Shown in pieces: positions 52,535 through 62,845 of a stretch of DNA of 64,000 bases (within the stretch, counting starts at the first letter, position 1; every line of letters starts with the position of its first letter). The notes below the pieces were generated by a model. The model was not told the origin of the DNA. It made no database searches and saw nothing but the letters and a program-made list of their open reading frames with translations. A program made the translations under genes and the position numbers. Source of the DNA: Ichthyophis bannanicus (lineage: Eukaryota > Chordata > Amphibia > Gymnophiona > Ichthyophiidae); contig JAWIIG010000025.1 of assembly GCA_033557465.1 (NCBI GenBank), positions 9,044,501 to 9,108,500 of the forward strand, given 5' to 3'.

Positions 52535-52900
52535 TCCCCATATGTGAAGACTCATTCCTGCTTGTTCCTGGAGATAGCACAGTTACTTACCTGTAACAGG
52601 TGATCTCTGGGAACAGCAGGAATAAGTCTTCACAACCCACCCACCTCCCCTAGGAGTTGTATCTCTCTGTCTATCTTTCCTTTCCTCTCTCTGTCTCAGC
52701 TTTAAAACTCGAACTGGAGAGAAGCAGTTAGGAAAGGCGGGAAGGCAGCGTGCAGGCGCTGTGGGGTGCTCCCAAAAGCTTTCTTACTGGATGCTAGGGA
52801 GCGTTCCCGTGCAGGCTCCATCGGTACCGATGATACCCCATATGTGAAGACTTATTCCTGCTGTTCCCAAAGATCACCTGTTACAGGTAAGTAACTGTGC
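52535..52900 (+). repeat. ICR and right ITR of A3
   Basis: The ICR has cattcctgcttgttcctgga, gatagcacagttacttacct and gaacagcaggaataagtctt. The ITR has ggaaaggcgggaaggcagcg and atcggtaccgatgatacccc. Confidence 0.88.
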
Positions 52901-53020
52901 TTTCTGTAAAAACTGGGAAAATGCTCCGTGCAGGCTCTGTTGGTGCTAATGTCACCCATATGTGAGGACTGATTCCTGTTGTCCCTGGAGGACACCTGTT
53001 ACAGGTGAGTAACTACACTT

Positions 53021-53810
53021 TCCTGATACAGGTGCCGGATTCAGGGGCACTCCCTGTCTGCACATCAGTTGTTCAAGGTGGTGAAGCACTTGCATCCACC
53101 AGGACAGATGGCGGTTCCAGCTTGGGACCTTAATCTGGGATTATCCGTTTTGATGGGGGCACCATTTGAGCCCCTCGCGAGGGCATCCCTCAAGGATCTC
53201 ACCTTGAAGACAATGTTTTTGGTGGCGCTCTGCTCAGCGTGATGAGTTTCAGAGCTTCAGGCTTTCTCCTACAGGGAGCCTTTTTTGCTTATTTCTAAGG
53301 AAAAAGTGGTCTTATGACCAGTTCCCTCTTTTCTCCCGAAGGTGCTGCCAGTTTCACCTGACCTAAACGGTCTCCTTGCTGGTGTTTCCTGGATTGGGGG
53401 ATTCCGTGGAGAATCGCCGGTTACATCGGCTTGACCCACGCAGGGTCTTGCAGAAGTATCTTCAGCAAATAGAGTCACTGAGGAAATCAAACAGATTGTG
53501 TTATTTGGGGGCCCTCAGGCAGGGGAAGTGGCTTCTAAAGCCACAATTGCCCAGTGGGTGAAGTAGGCCATTTCCGCAGATTACGAGCTCCGTGGTAGGC
53601 TTTCACCGTTGGGGCTTAAGGCTCACTTGACCTGATCGCACACTACGTCCTGGATAGAGGAGTCTGATCTTGTTCCACCAGTGGAGGTTTGCAGAGCGGC
53701 AACTTGGTCGTTATTGCATACCTTTACTGGGCATTATCGTCTGGATGTGCAGGCTGTGGGGGATACTAGGACTGGTTCAACAGTTCTGCAAGTGGGTCTC
53801 GCGGGTCCCT
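53021..53810 (+). pseudogene. DIRS E tyrosine recombinase remnant
   Basis: VPAWDLNLGLSVLMGAPFEP, LARASLKDLTLKTMFLVALC, then two stops where box I Arg should be, VSELQAF, IAQWVK, and a degraded box II (GLKAHLT, about 53620). VCRAATWSLLHTFTGHYRLD keeps the Tyr region (about 53690-53750). It resembles the YR of DIRS B more than that of family A. It is the 3' part of element E beyond the C2 insertion. Confidence 0.65.
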
Positions 53811-53864
53811 CCCGTGTTTAGGCACTGCTCTTGTACATCCCAATTGTAACTGGCCTTGAGAATC

Positions 53865-53992
53865 CAGGGGGAGCTCTTCTGCTGGGTTCTCAGAATCCTG
53901 ACATGCTCAGTTCTCAGCTGCTGGAGGATGGTGACTACCCAAGCGTGGAGGGACTCAAGGAAAGAAATTAGCAGGTAAGGTATAATTTCGCC
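53865..53992 (+). repeat. right ITR of E
   Basis: tcagaatcctgacatgctca, gttctcagctgctggaggat and gaccacccaagcgtgg-like text, inverse of the left ITR. It ends aggtataatttcgcc. Confidence 0.75.
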
Positions 53993-54190
53993 TTTTATGA
54001 TATAACTTCTATAATGGATAATCCAATACACATACAATGGACTTACTAATCCCCTTTATCAGATACACTCCCCTTTGGCTTAGCTGATCCGTATTTTATT
54101 CATTCGCTTCACAGGCTCAATTCCTTCTCCCTCCTCCCAATTATGGTAGACAGATGTTATGGTAGATATATACTGTCCAACTGTAAACAG
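53993..54190 (+). repeat. repeat R, copy b: piece after E
   Basis: ttttatgatataacttc, cacatacaatggactta, gcttcacaggctcaattcct and gacagatgttatggtagata match copy a (complement of 29205-29375). The piece ends where an L2-like LINE starts. Confidence 0.75.
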
Positions 54191-55768
54191 TCCAATACCA
54201 GCTCCAACAACACATCGACATCTACAATCCACTGGACCCCAATCAACACGGTTTTCGACCCAGACATGGGGTTGAAACCATACTGATCCAGCTATTCGAC
54301 AGCCTTTTGAGGACAATCGACAACACCAGAATGGGCATCATCATGATATTCCTAGATATCTCCTCAGCTTTTGACACTGTCTGCCACACAACCCTACTAA
54401 ACAGACTACAGGAGGCAGGCCTACACAGTACTACTCTGAGCTAGTTTACATCTTACCTCACCAACAGACAACTACAAGTCAAGTGTGGAACAAAGACCTC
54501 TCAACCGTTCAGAGCCACTCAAGGAGTCCCACAAGGCTCAGCTCTCTCCATCCTGCTATTTAACATCTACGTACAACCCATATGCACCATCATCAAGGAC
54601 CACAAGATTCAATACACCATATACGCAGATGACATAATGATATTCACACCAATCAAACTAGACAACCCAGACTACTCCAACATAGCCAACTGCTTCCAAC
54701 AAATGGCAACCTGGCTGCAAGAAAACAACCTATCAATAAATTACAACAAAACCGAAGCTCTATTCATCACAAGAAACCGGACATTCTCACCATCGGCCAC
54801 CATCAACCTAAACAACACCATCATATTGGTAAGACAAGAAATAAAATACTTGGGAGTAACGCTCGACAAGGACCTCAACCCCAGTCCCACATTGCAAAAA
54901 TAACAGAGCGCTTACATCAAAATGAGGACAGTCAGAAGGCTCAAACCCATCCTCGCCCATGAACACTTCCGAACAGTCTGTCAAGCCATCATCACTCCAA
55001 CCCTAGACTATTGTAATCACATCTACCAAGGACTACCTAAAAAGACAATAAAACCACTACAGCTAGCACAAAACACAGCCGCACGACTCACGACAGATCA
55101 CACAATTCACGATCACATCACCCCCATACTGTACCACCTACACTGGCTCCCAATCAGCTCCAGAATCCAATTCAAAATACTTCTACACATATTTAAAATA
55201 ATACACAACCTATCAGCAGACAGCCTACGCCCTCTCATAAAAACCGATGACAACAGGAGACCAAGAAGAAAAGGAACCTCAGACACCATCAGAACACCAA
55301 AAAAATTTGCTAAAACAAGGCTGGCCACATCAAGGAGGGCACTCTCCCTGGCAGCACTCGCTATATGGAACTCTCTTCCAGGCCACATAAGATCAACCAA
55401 GAACCTCAAGGACTTCAGAAAACTCCTTAAGACTAATCTATTTACAGTACATTTCAAGGACCTCACAAAAAGTTTCTACCTCAAGACATTGCAGGATCAC
55501 GATCCTACCCTCAAGACATTACAGAATCTCAATCCTAGCACGCCTCTCAAACAGCCCCATTTTGTATATATGTATATAGCCCATTATGTAAATAGTTCAC
55601 CGATATAATCTAATGCACTGCCCCACACACTACACTTCTCAGTTCTCACACTGCATGCTACAAACCACACTTTATTATTGATTTTGATTGATGTGCCACA
55701 CCGCCTTGATTTAACGATAAGGCGGTATACTAAATCCTTCTAAATAAATAAATAAATAAAACAAATAC
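54191..55768 (+). mobile_element. L2-like LINE, 5'-truncated
   Basis: RT text with several stops; 3'UTR with the hairpin accgccttgat...aaggcggt (55692-55728) and an aaat tail (55740-55768). It is a different subfamily from the minus-strand L2 at 4638-6815. It sits between the R pieces and DIRS D. Confidence 0.8.
54200..55608 (+). pseudogene. L2-type reverse transcriptase remnant
   Basis: NQHGFRPRHGVETILIQLF, IFLDISSAFDTVCH (catalytic Asp), a stop (about 54439), RATQGVPQGSALSILLFNIY and YTIYADDIMIFTPI (YADD, about 54625). A stop follows at 54901-54903. The C-terminus (54922-55608, 228 codons) has LDYCNHIYQGLPKKTIKPLQ, LHWLPISSRIQFKILLHIF and AIWNSLPGHIR. It is colinear with the open RT at 4962-6611. 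It is inactive. Confidence 0.8.
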
Positions 55769-55776
55769 TGTATATA

Positions 55777-58085
55777 TCCAGAAACAAGCAGGAATGCAGT
55801 TTTCACATATGAGTGAACGTTATAGACGGAGCCCGCGCAGAAACGCTCCCCAGTGTTCAATAGGAAAGCCTTTGGGAGCACTCCACTGTGCCTGCCTTCC
55901 CAACTCCTCTCCTTAGTTCTTCATTTTCCACGAAACCAGTAGGATGCATCGTCCTATCCCTGCCAAAAAATGTCTCTCTTTTTGTGCCCTTCGGATTACA
56001 TTGTGCATCTGCCTTCCCATCAACACTGGTTCCGTCAAATCCGACACTGATCCTGATAATTCTTCCCCTTTTATTTTCAATTTTTCTCTTTTCTATTGAT
56101 TTTTACTATGGTTCTCACCGCTAAACTAGACCTCAAGGCACCCATCGCCTTATCTTCAATCTCAGACACCTTACTCAGGCATGGAAAAGCCAGTCAGTGC
56201 TTTCAAAAAATGTACTAAGTGTGCCAGTACCATTTCAGCCACTGATAAACATGATTGGTGTCTAAAATGTTTGGGTCCTGAACATGAACCCACATCTTGT
56301 CCTTCATGCCAACAAATGACAAAGAAAGGCCTCAAGAACCAAGCCAGAGAGTTTGGATCGTCGTTCGCCTTGGACTATGTTTCACTGGTTTCCACTTCAT
56401 CAGGGCATCAACTTCTTCTCATGGATCTCAGGCTTCAAAGTCCAAACACAATCTTTGGCATCGAATTCCGAATCCGATGCCAGGGAAAAGTCCCAGCATC
56501 AGCATCGTGGCTCCCCTAGAGATGATTCTGATGCAGTCCGGCATCTTTGGAGCACCCGAGGCCGATTCCTCCATTGAAACCGGTCAATGCCTCTGATATC
56601 CAACAGACTCAGATAGCCATTGCTCTTGGTTCCGATACTTCTGAGTATCGGTATTGGCATTGGCCGTCGACTTACACGAAGCATCGAAGTCAAACCCAAG
56701 ACCGCCGATACTTTGATTCTTGCTGGACTATAATTCAAGTTCTTCAGAATCTGACAGGGGTCACTCAGTTCCCGCGAACTTCCCGACATCCCTTCGGACC
56801 CTTCGCCGCCTCAGGAACGGTGTCGGTCCCCACCAGAAGTTATGTCCTTTCAGGACTTCATACATGACATGGCAGCAGGGCTCTCCATCACAGTAGCCTC
56901 AGAAAAGGAACTGAGGGCGGAGGAATTGGAGATACTCCATTACCCTTCCATTACCAAGGAGACGGCTACCTATCCTGCAGGATCCTATGCTCCGTATGGG
57001 GGAGGCCCCGCTCACAGTTCCTCTTGTCAGCAAGAGTCTCGATACCATATACCAAGTACCAGAGTGCCCAGGCTTCCAAAAATCTCAGCTACCACACCAC
57101 TCAATGGTGGTGGAATCAGCGATGCACCGAATAAAGAGCTCAAAGAACCATTCATTTATGCCTCCTGGCAGAGACTCAAGGGCACTCGATGTCTTCGGGT
57201 GTCGATGTTTCCAGGCATGCATGTTGGCCTCCAGAATCAACTCTTGCATGCTGTACATTGGCATATTTCTGAAGGCTGTCACCAGGGATCTGGAGACTTT
57301 TGCCCCTTTGCTTCTTGAGGATAAGTGGAGTGCATTCCAGACTCATCAAGCAAGGCCAGAACATTTCTAAGTTTCTTACCAGGGCCTCTTTTGATGCTTT
57401 TGAATCCACAAGCTGAGCTTCAGCAGTCTGTATTGGGGCTTGCAGAATGGCCTGATGACAGGCATCAGACCTTGAGCAATGGGTCCAGGATAAACTTGCC
57501 AATATCCCATGTACTGGAGAAAACCTTTTTGGCAAAGATTGGAGGGATTGAAACAGATGATCTCACCCTAAAACACTTTTCCAGGAAAGCAGCTGACCCA
57601 TCCAAAAGGAAGACTGTTTCCAAGAAATCTTTTTATACTAAAAAGAAGAGATACTATCCTTGTTTACCCGCCTTTGACTGCCTAACCTCAGCAGAGGCAG
57701 CAGGTTGGGCTTCTACTCTCCATACTTTCTCATTCCAAAGAAAACAGGAGGCTTCAGGTCCATCTTGGATTTCAGAGATCTAAACAAGTTCATGATCTGA
57801 GAAAAATTCAAAATGATTTCTCTAGGAACTCTTCTACCATACCTCCAGAGACACGATTGGCTATGTTCTCTAGACCCAAAAGAGGCGTGTACACATTTCA
57901 CCTAACTGAGGCGACCTGAAGCGAAGGCGGAAAGGCAGCCACGCATGCATGGAGGAATGCTCCCAAAAGCATTCCTATTGGATACTGGGGAGTGTTCTCA
58001 TGCTCTGTCGCTGCTGATGTCACCTATATGTGAAGACTAATTCCTGCTGTTCCTGGAAATCACCTGTTACAGGTGAGTAACTACG
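55777..58085 (+). mobile_element. DIRS D, internally deleted family A relative
   Basis: Left ITR 55777-55915 (atccagaaacaagcaggaat), right ITR about 57925-58085 ending ggtgagtaactacgctttc. Between them are Gag and only the start of RT. At about 57903 RT text passes into the right ITR, which removes the rest of RT, RNase H, YR and the ICR. With both termini kept, this 2.3-kb form could be a non-autonomous derivative, or simply a deleted copy. Confidence 0.75.
56181..57902 (+). pseudogene. DIRS D Gag and RT start
   Basis: MEKPVSAFKKCTKCASTISA, TDKHDWCLKCLGPEHEPTSC and CQQMTKKGLKNQ at the N-terminus (56181 on). Then come broken linker frames, MSFQDFIHDMAAGLSITVAS (56842), and a C-terminal domain with HSMVVESAMHRIKSSKNHSF, LDVFGCRCFQACMLASRIN and TRDLETFAPLLLEDK in the 56987-57370 ORF. 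The RT start reads YFLIPKKTGGF-like in shifted frames (57720) to LPYLQRHDWLCSLDPKEACT, then stops at the deletion. Confidence 0.7.
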
Positions 58086-58290
58086 CTTTCCCTATGCATA
58101 GTCCCATTTTAAGTATGTTATGAATATATTTGTTTTTTATCTTTTATATAAGGTCTCATACCCCTGATGAAGGCTCATGCTGAAACACATGTAGGGTTGA
58201 CCTCGTTGGATAGTGAATAAATTTGTTTGCCCCTATCCATGGTGTGGTATTAGTCCTGCTTTCTGCTGCTAATTGGGAAAGTTGTACATG
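58086..58290 (+). repeat. repeat R, copy b: last piece
   Basis: cccattttaagtatgttatg, cctgatgaaggctcatgctg and gacctcgttggatagtgaat match copy a in complement (27590-27755). It ends tgctttctgctgct, as copy a does near 27590. Confidence 0.75.
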
Positions 58291-58312
58291 ATATATAGAA
58301 AGTTAGTCAGTT

Positions 58313-58467
58313 GTTCCATATCGTCCTGCTAGACCCCACTCCAGACAAGTGAGTTGTGTTCCCCTATCTGCAGATTGGTGGAGACAAAGAACCAATGAAA
58401 AGCCCAGATTTCAATGACATCATTCATATACCTCTATTCGCCTCAGCCATCAGAGGTCCCTTCAGTA
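58313..58467 (+). repeat. left ITR of B
   Basis: ttccatatcgtcctgctaga, ctgcagattggtggagacaa and cagccatcagaggtcccttc, inverse of 62612-62792. Confidence 0.85.
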
Positions 58468-59159
58468 TTTTTGTCTCCAGCAGATGGTGGATGGATTTTC
58501 TCCTATCTGTAGAAAATCTGATGATTGAAAAGAAAAGATATTGATTAAACACTTGCGAACGCCCAGCTTGAGTACAGAAAGGTGACTCTCCCTTGAGCGC
58601 GATATGGGAGGCTCCACTAGACTGCAGTCTTTTCAATAACCATAGGAGAAGGGAAAATTGGTTCAGCTCCATGCTCTTTCATGATACGGGCCTATTGAGC
58701 AACCAGAAATTGGAAGGATTAGGAAGAATCTGGAAGAGTGCAGCAGCCTCATACAACCTCAGTGCCCCCTCCCTCCTCCTGTGTCCCTCCTGCTCTCTCC
58801 TGAAGATCGCAGAAGGTTCTCGGAAGAATCTGCCTGCTGACCACCTTTCATACAGTGCTGTTAAAAAATAAACCCAGCCAGTGAAGCAGTTTCAGGGGAG
58901 TAGAGTTGAGCCTGGCTTGGTTTCTCTGTCTGAGGGGGTGAGTACCAAAGCTTGACATCATCATTGTCCTTGTTGGGGGGGCTCCAGATTCTGTGTACAT
59001 GGGACACAATTCAGGGTGGACTGTGGAGGCTGTTGGTATGGTGTGAGGGTTTCCAGCTGTTATCTACACACGTTAGTAACGTTTTTACCTATTGTGCGCC
59101 TGGTTATCGTACAGTCCTAATGTGTGTTCCTCCCAAGCGGCTCTGCAGTTAGTCTGATC

Positions 59160-60030
59160 GTGCCTGCCTCAGGGCAGGAGGTGACAGATGGCGCTATGGG
59201 TAAGCATATTCAGCCAGCCAGAGGCTCCTGTGACCATGTTATGAGCCGCTCATCGTCCTCTAGGGGGTCTGTGGAGGCTCTGCCCCCTGATATTGGGGAG
59301 TCATGTCCAAGAGGAGAGCTTCCAGGCTCCGGATTGTCCTCCCCAGAATTCTTTTCCTTTTTGCAATAGGCCTAGTCCTTCTGGCATGGAAATTCAGACC
59401 CTGCAGTCTCATGCGAAGCAGGCTGAAAGTGGAAGCTCTGTTGAGTTATCAGAGATGTTGACTATGACTTGGATTCAGATGGCTCAGTACTGGGCTCTGA
59501 TGTGGATAAGGAAGTGCTCTCATCTTCTGAAGATTATGCAGAGGCTGGTGTGATCCACCTATTCCAGACAGAAGAGCTGGGGCATTGATTGCCAGGGTCT
59601 CATCCGCCTTGAACTTGACAGATACTTCTGGCATGGAGCAGGAGTTGAAAATACACCCACTCCTTCAAGGGGTGTTGTCTTCCCATTCCCGGATGTGATC
59701 AAGGATATGATCCGGTCAGAGTGAGACTCTCTCGACTCCCAACTTAAAGGATTAAGGGTGTGTAAGAAGATCTGTACTCTCCCAGAGGAGGAGTGTGTTG
59801 AGTGGTTTGGTATTCCAAAGGTGGATGCACAGGTCATGGCAGATACCAGACAGACCACCATTTCTGTAGAAGACAGGTCAGCCTTAAAGGCTTTTTTGGA
59901 CTGTAAGGTGGATTCCTTGCTGTAGAGCCATATCCTGATGCAAGTGGATCAGCAGACGTATCTGCATTTTGCTGTGCTTGGCTCCCCCTATCAGTTTGCC
60001 ACCCTTCCTTTTGGGCTATCCACCACTCCA
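59160..60030 (+). pseudogene. DIRS B Gag-like remnant
   Basis: Segments such as LQSHAKQAESGSSVELSEML (59398 on), QVVFPFPDVIKDMIRSE-like text (about 59690), GVVEWFGIPKVDAQVMADTR-like text and a TTISVEDRSALKAFLDCKVD reading (59855-59930). The pattern is that of the DIRS Gag C-terminal domain, also seen in element E. No single frame is long. No product is expected. Confidence 0.5.
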
Positions 60031-60540
60031 TGTTCTCCAATGTCGTGGTGGCAGCAACTGCAGCACTAAGGGATCTGTGTCCATTCCTTTCTGGACAACT
60101 GGCTTATCTGTGCCTGTTCCCTTTCAGAAGCATCCTGGGTGGTGTCCTTTTTGTAAAGCTGGGTGATAAATCAGGGAAAGAGCCAAATGTTGCCTTCCCA
60201 GTCCCTGGAGTTTACATTTCAGCACTCAAGTGGGCAGAGTCTTCCTGCCAGAGAAGAAAGTTAAGACTGTTGGATTGTCTGATACTGTTCTGTGCGCAGC
60301 AGACTTCCAGAAGCTGGAATTATCTTCAGCTCCATAGAGGTGGTGCCATGGGCATGTGCTCACATGTGACTGCTCCAGCAGTCCTTGTTGACTTGGTGAT
60401 CCCTGAGTCCTCAGGAGTTCGAGTGCAGGCTTCAGCTCCTGTTGATGGTGAAGGCCAGCCTGCAGTGGTGGCAGCAGCCTTGTCATCTGAGGAAAAATGT
60501 ACCACTGGTTGATTTCTCCTGGATCCTGCTGACAACTGTT
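59930..60540 (+). pseudogene. DIRS B reverse transcriptase remnant
   Basis: A partial RT: HFAVLGSPYQFATLPFGLST followed by a shift, then a VHSFLDNWLICACS equivalent of the YLDDWLI site (about 60090, read across frames), and SLEFTFQHSSG (about 60205). The first RT motifs are missing. The following part to about 60740 resembles RNase H (SLSGWGAHCQDH at 60550). Confidence 0.55.
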
Positions 60541-61290
60541 GCCAGTCTCTCAGGCTGGGGAGCCCATTGCCAAGACCATATAACCCAGGACCATAGGAAC
60601 CACAGGGAAACAGTGTGATTCATCAGCCACCTTGAGGCAAAAGCCATCAGGATGGCTTTTCTGCGTTTCTGGCCCCTGGTCAAGGACCAGGCTGTTCAAG
60701 TGTTTTCAGATAGCCCCACGGTGGTGGCTTTTGTCAGTCTGCAAGGCGGCATGAGGAGCACTGGGGGTAGCTCTGGAGGTGTTTGCCTGGATGGAAAAGA
60801 ACCTCCTAGCCTTGTCGGCCCAGCACATTTCTGGGGTGGACAATGTGGAAGCGGACTTTCACAGCTGGCATTCTCTGGGTTCTGGAGAGTGGGAGGAGTT
60901 AGGAGGCATTTCAGTTGATTCTGCTCCACTGAGGTCGCCCTGAAATGGATCTGATGGCAACCCACTCCAATGCTAAAGTTTGCTGCTGCTTCAGTCACCA
61001 CATGGAGACTGGGTCCAAGGGCATCAACGTCCTGACCCGACCTTGGCCAAGTCAGTGACTGCTGTATGTGTTTCCGCTATGACCCCTGGTGGGGCATGTG
61101 ATTCAGCGTATAGAACGCCACCCAGGCAGGATTATTCTGTTGACACTGGATTGACTGAGGAGAGCGTGGTTCGGAGGCCTGATGTGGCTCCTGCAATAAG
61201 CTCAGGGCTTATTGTGGCAGGGACCAATCATCCTAGAGGACCCGCTCTCTTCTCTCTTATGGCATGGCTCTTGAAAGGAGACAACTAATG
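60540..61290 (+). pseudogene. DIRS B RNase H and methylase-like remnant
   Basis: The RNase H start GWGAHCQDH, HLEAKAIRMAFLRF, VQVFSDSPTVVAFVSLQGG (the DNQVAMFYVN equivalent with Asp, 60700) and a methylase-like DLMATHSNAKVCCCFS (about 60950) are seen in varying frames. A tail near 61180 resembles the post-methylase linker. Stops abound. Confidence 0.5.
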
Positions 61291-62340
61291 TGTAAGGGCT
61301 ACTCTCCAGCAGTGGTCTCTACTCTGCTTAGTGCCCGGAAAAGGTCTACTAAGCTAGAATATGTACGGATATGGTGCCTCTTTGAGTGATGGTGTGGTGT
61401 GCAGCAGTTGGCTCCTGAGGCGGCCAAGGTGTCCTCCCTATTGGCCTTTCTACAGGATGGCTAGAGAAGGGCCTTTCCCTTAGCCCCCTGAACGTTCAGG
61501 TGGCAGCTCTGGCCTGTTTCTGAGGTCTGGTGGTGGGCAAGTCTCTGGCCTTGCACTTGGACATCTCAAGTTTCCTCCAGGAAGTTCGGTGTCTGCATAC
61601 TCCCCTCTGGTCTGTGATTCCTTCCTAGGATCTGTGTCTGATGTTCAGGACCCTGGTGGTGGCACTTTTTGAGCCATTGACGTGGCTACCTTAAAGGATG
61701 ATTTGTTCCGCAAGTTCGATTTCCAGTCTACAGGCTCTGTCTTGCCAAGATCCTTATCTGTTCTTTTTGAAGGAAGCTATTTCCATTCATCCTGTGCCTG
61801 CCTTCTTGCCTAAAGGCTTTCTCCCTTTCACATGAAACAGGTGGTCTGCCTATCCTCCTTCCCAAAGGAGCAATGTTGGGGGAAGAATAACGATTGTCTT
61901 CTGGTGGATGTCCAGAGGGCACACCTCCGGTACCTAGAGGTTATGAATTCCTTTCATAAGTCAGACCATCTTTTTGTGTTTTTTGCTGGCCTGTACAGAG
62001 GTGAAGCGACGGCCAAGTCTGCTTTGGGGCGCTGGATTAAGGAGGCCATTGCCTTGGTGTATCTGTTACGGAACAGACTGATTCCAGAGGGTTTGTGTGC
62101 CCATTCAATCTGAGCACAAACGTCCTCATGGGTTGGAATGTAGCTCAGCAGCCCCAGAAGACATTTGTTGGGCAGAAACATGGGCATCACTTTCCACTTC
62201 TGTCAAACATTACCGCTTGGATGTCCATGCATGGGTGGACACAGCCTTTGGCTCAAGAGTTTTGCGAACTGCTGTGTCGTCTTCCTGCACAGTTGAGTTG
62301 TAGCTTTGGTTCATCTCACTTGTCTGGACTGGTCTAGCAG
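61290..62340 (+). pseudogene. DIRS B tyrosine recombinase remnant
   Basis: Readable parts: SARKRSTKLEYVRIW (about 61330), a box I region decayed near 61730 (SSLQALSCQDPYLFF-like), KSALGRWIKEAIALVYLLRN (62015), LIPEGLCAHSI at box II followed by a stop (62111), and AQTWASLSTSVKHYRLDVHAW across frames with HY at about 62210. The HxxR Arg is lost. Confidence 0.6.
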
Positions 62341-62400
62341 GATGATATGAAAGGTGACATTTTACTTGCCAGTTAATGTCCTTTCCTTGAGTCCTGCTAA
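62322..62400 (+). repeat. ICR of B
   Basis: tctggactggtctagcagga (complement of the left end) is followed by aaggtgacattttacttgcc and agttaatgtcctttccttga (complement of the right end, 62760-62792). Confidence 0.85.
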
Positions 62401-62611
62401 ACCAATCCAGGGCCTGCCCCTGAAACTGTATTTGTTCTGTTCTTCTGCTGGGTCCACTATGATTTTTATACTTGGCTCTGCAGGTTCATCTTCTACTTAC
62501 AGCCTTCTGTTTATGCTTTCTCGTACATCATTCTCTATTGTTGATTACTCATTGTCCACATTTGAGGTTGTGTGAGGCTTGCCATGTTTCTCCCATATGC
62601 TTTTAGATGAA

Positions 62612-62792
62612 AACTGAAGGGACGTCTGATGGCTGAGGCAAATGGAGGCATAGGAGTGATGTCATTGAAATCTGGGCTTTTCATTGGTTCTTTGTCTCTC
62701 TATCAATCTGCTGGTAGGGAAAGACAACCCACTTGTCTGGACTGGTCTAGCAGGACACAAGGAAAGGACATTAACTGGTAAATAAAATGTCA
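62612..62792 (+). repeat. right ITR of B
   Basis: actgaagggacgtctgatgg, gaaatctgggcttttcattg and cacttgtctggactggtct. It ends ggacattaactggtaaataa with aatgtcacc. Confidence 0.85.
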
Positions 62793-62845
62793 CCTGCTTT
62801 GAGCATGGTAACTGGGCTAGGAAACTCTTAGTTTCTCAATTACAG

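Larger units (their letters stand above)
47845..52900 (+). mobile_element. DIRS retrotransposon A3 (family A), inserted in the C2 right ITR
   Basis: The left end is atctccaggaacaagcagg; ICR 52535-52650; right ITR 52705-52900 ending gtaagtaactgtgc. Coding order: Gag 48240-50020, RT to 50800, then a deletion, then RNase H to YR (stop at about 52420). C2 reads cccaaaggct before and tttctgtaaaaactggg after A3; C1 has the continuous version of this place. So A3 inserted without a target duplication. It is closely related to A2. Confidence 0.88.
45088..53020 (+). mobile_element. DIRS C2 (family C), 5'-truncated, host of A3
   Basis: It begins in mid RT (GGEHYQYRVLPFGL) and runs through RNase H, methylase-like and YR to the family C ICR (47600-47710). 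The right ITR starts near 47720, is interrupted by A3 (47845-52900) and resumes at 52901 to end gtgagtaactacacttt. Gag, the RT N-terminus and the left ITR are missing. E sequence lies on both sides, so C2 entered E either truncated or by recombination. Confidence 0.75.
40487..53992 (+). mobile_element. DIRS retrotransposon E, host of CR1, C2 and A3
   Basis: The left ITR (40487-40650) and right ITR (53865-53992) are inverse copies, sharing cctccagcagctgagaactg and agcatgtcaggatt. Gag and RT remnants (43040-45087) and a YR remnant (53021-53800) are separated by DIRS C2, which holds A3. A CR1 LINE sits in the leader. Repeat R flanks E as aggtcctatg on the left and ttttatgatataac on the right. 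Copy a has these joined, so no target duplication formed. Confidence 0.75.
58313..62792 (+). mobile_element. DIRS retrotransposon B
   Basis: Left ITR 58313-58467, right ITR 62612-62792, inverse copies with caatgaaaagcccagatttc and tgacatcatt in the left and their complement in the right. The ICR at 62322-62400 joins cactggactggtctagcagg-like left-end complement to ggtgacattttacttgccag, the exact complement of the right end. The coding part is decayed. It follows the last R piece. Confidence 0.8.

Noticed and set aside
12184..52910. Shared gctttctgt right after both A1 and A3
   Set aside because: gcttt is probably the end of the element itself, as in D and C1. The remaining ctgt is too short to show target preference.
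27533..58285. Shared taattgggaaagttg at 27533 and 58270
   Set aside because: A 15-bp match beside R pieces, but in opposite sense relative to R. No further similarity, so it was left as coincidence.
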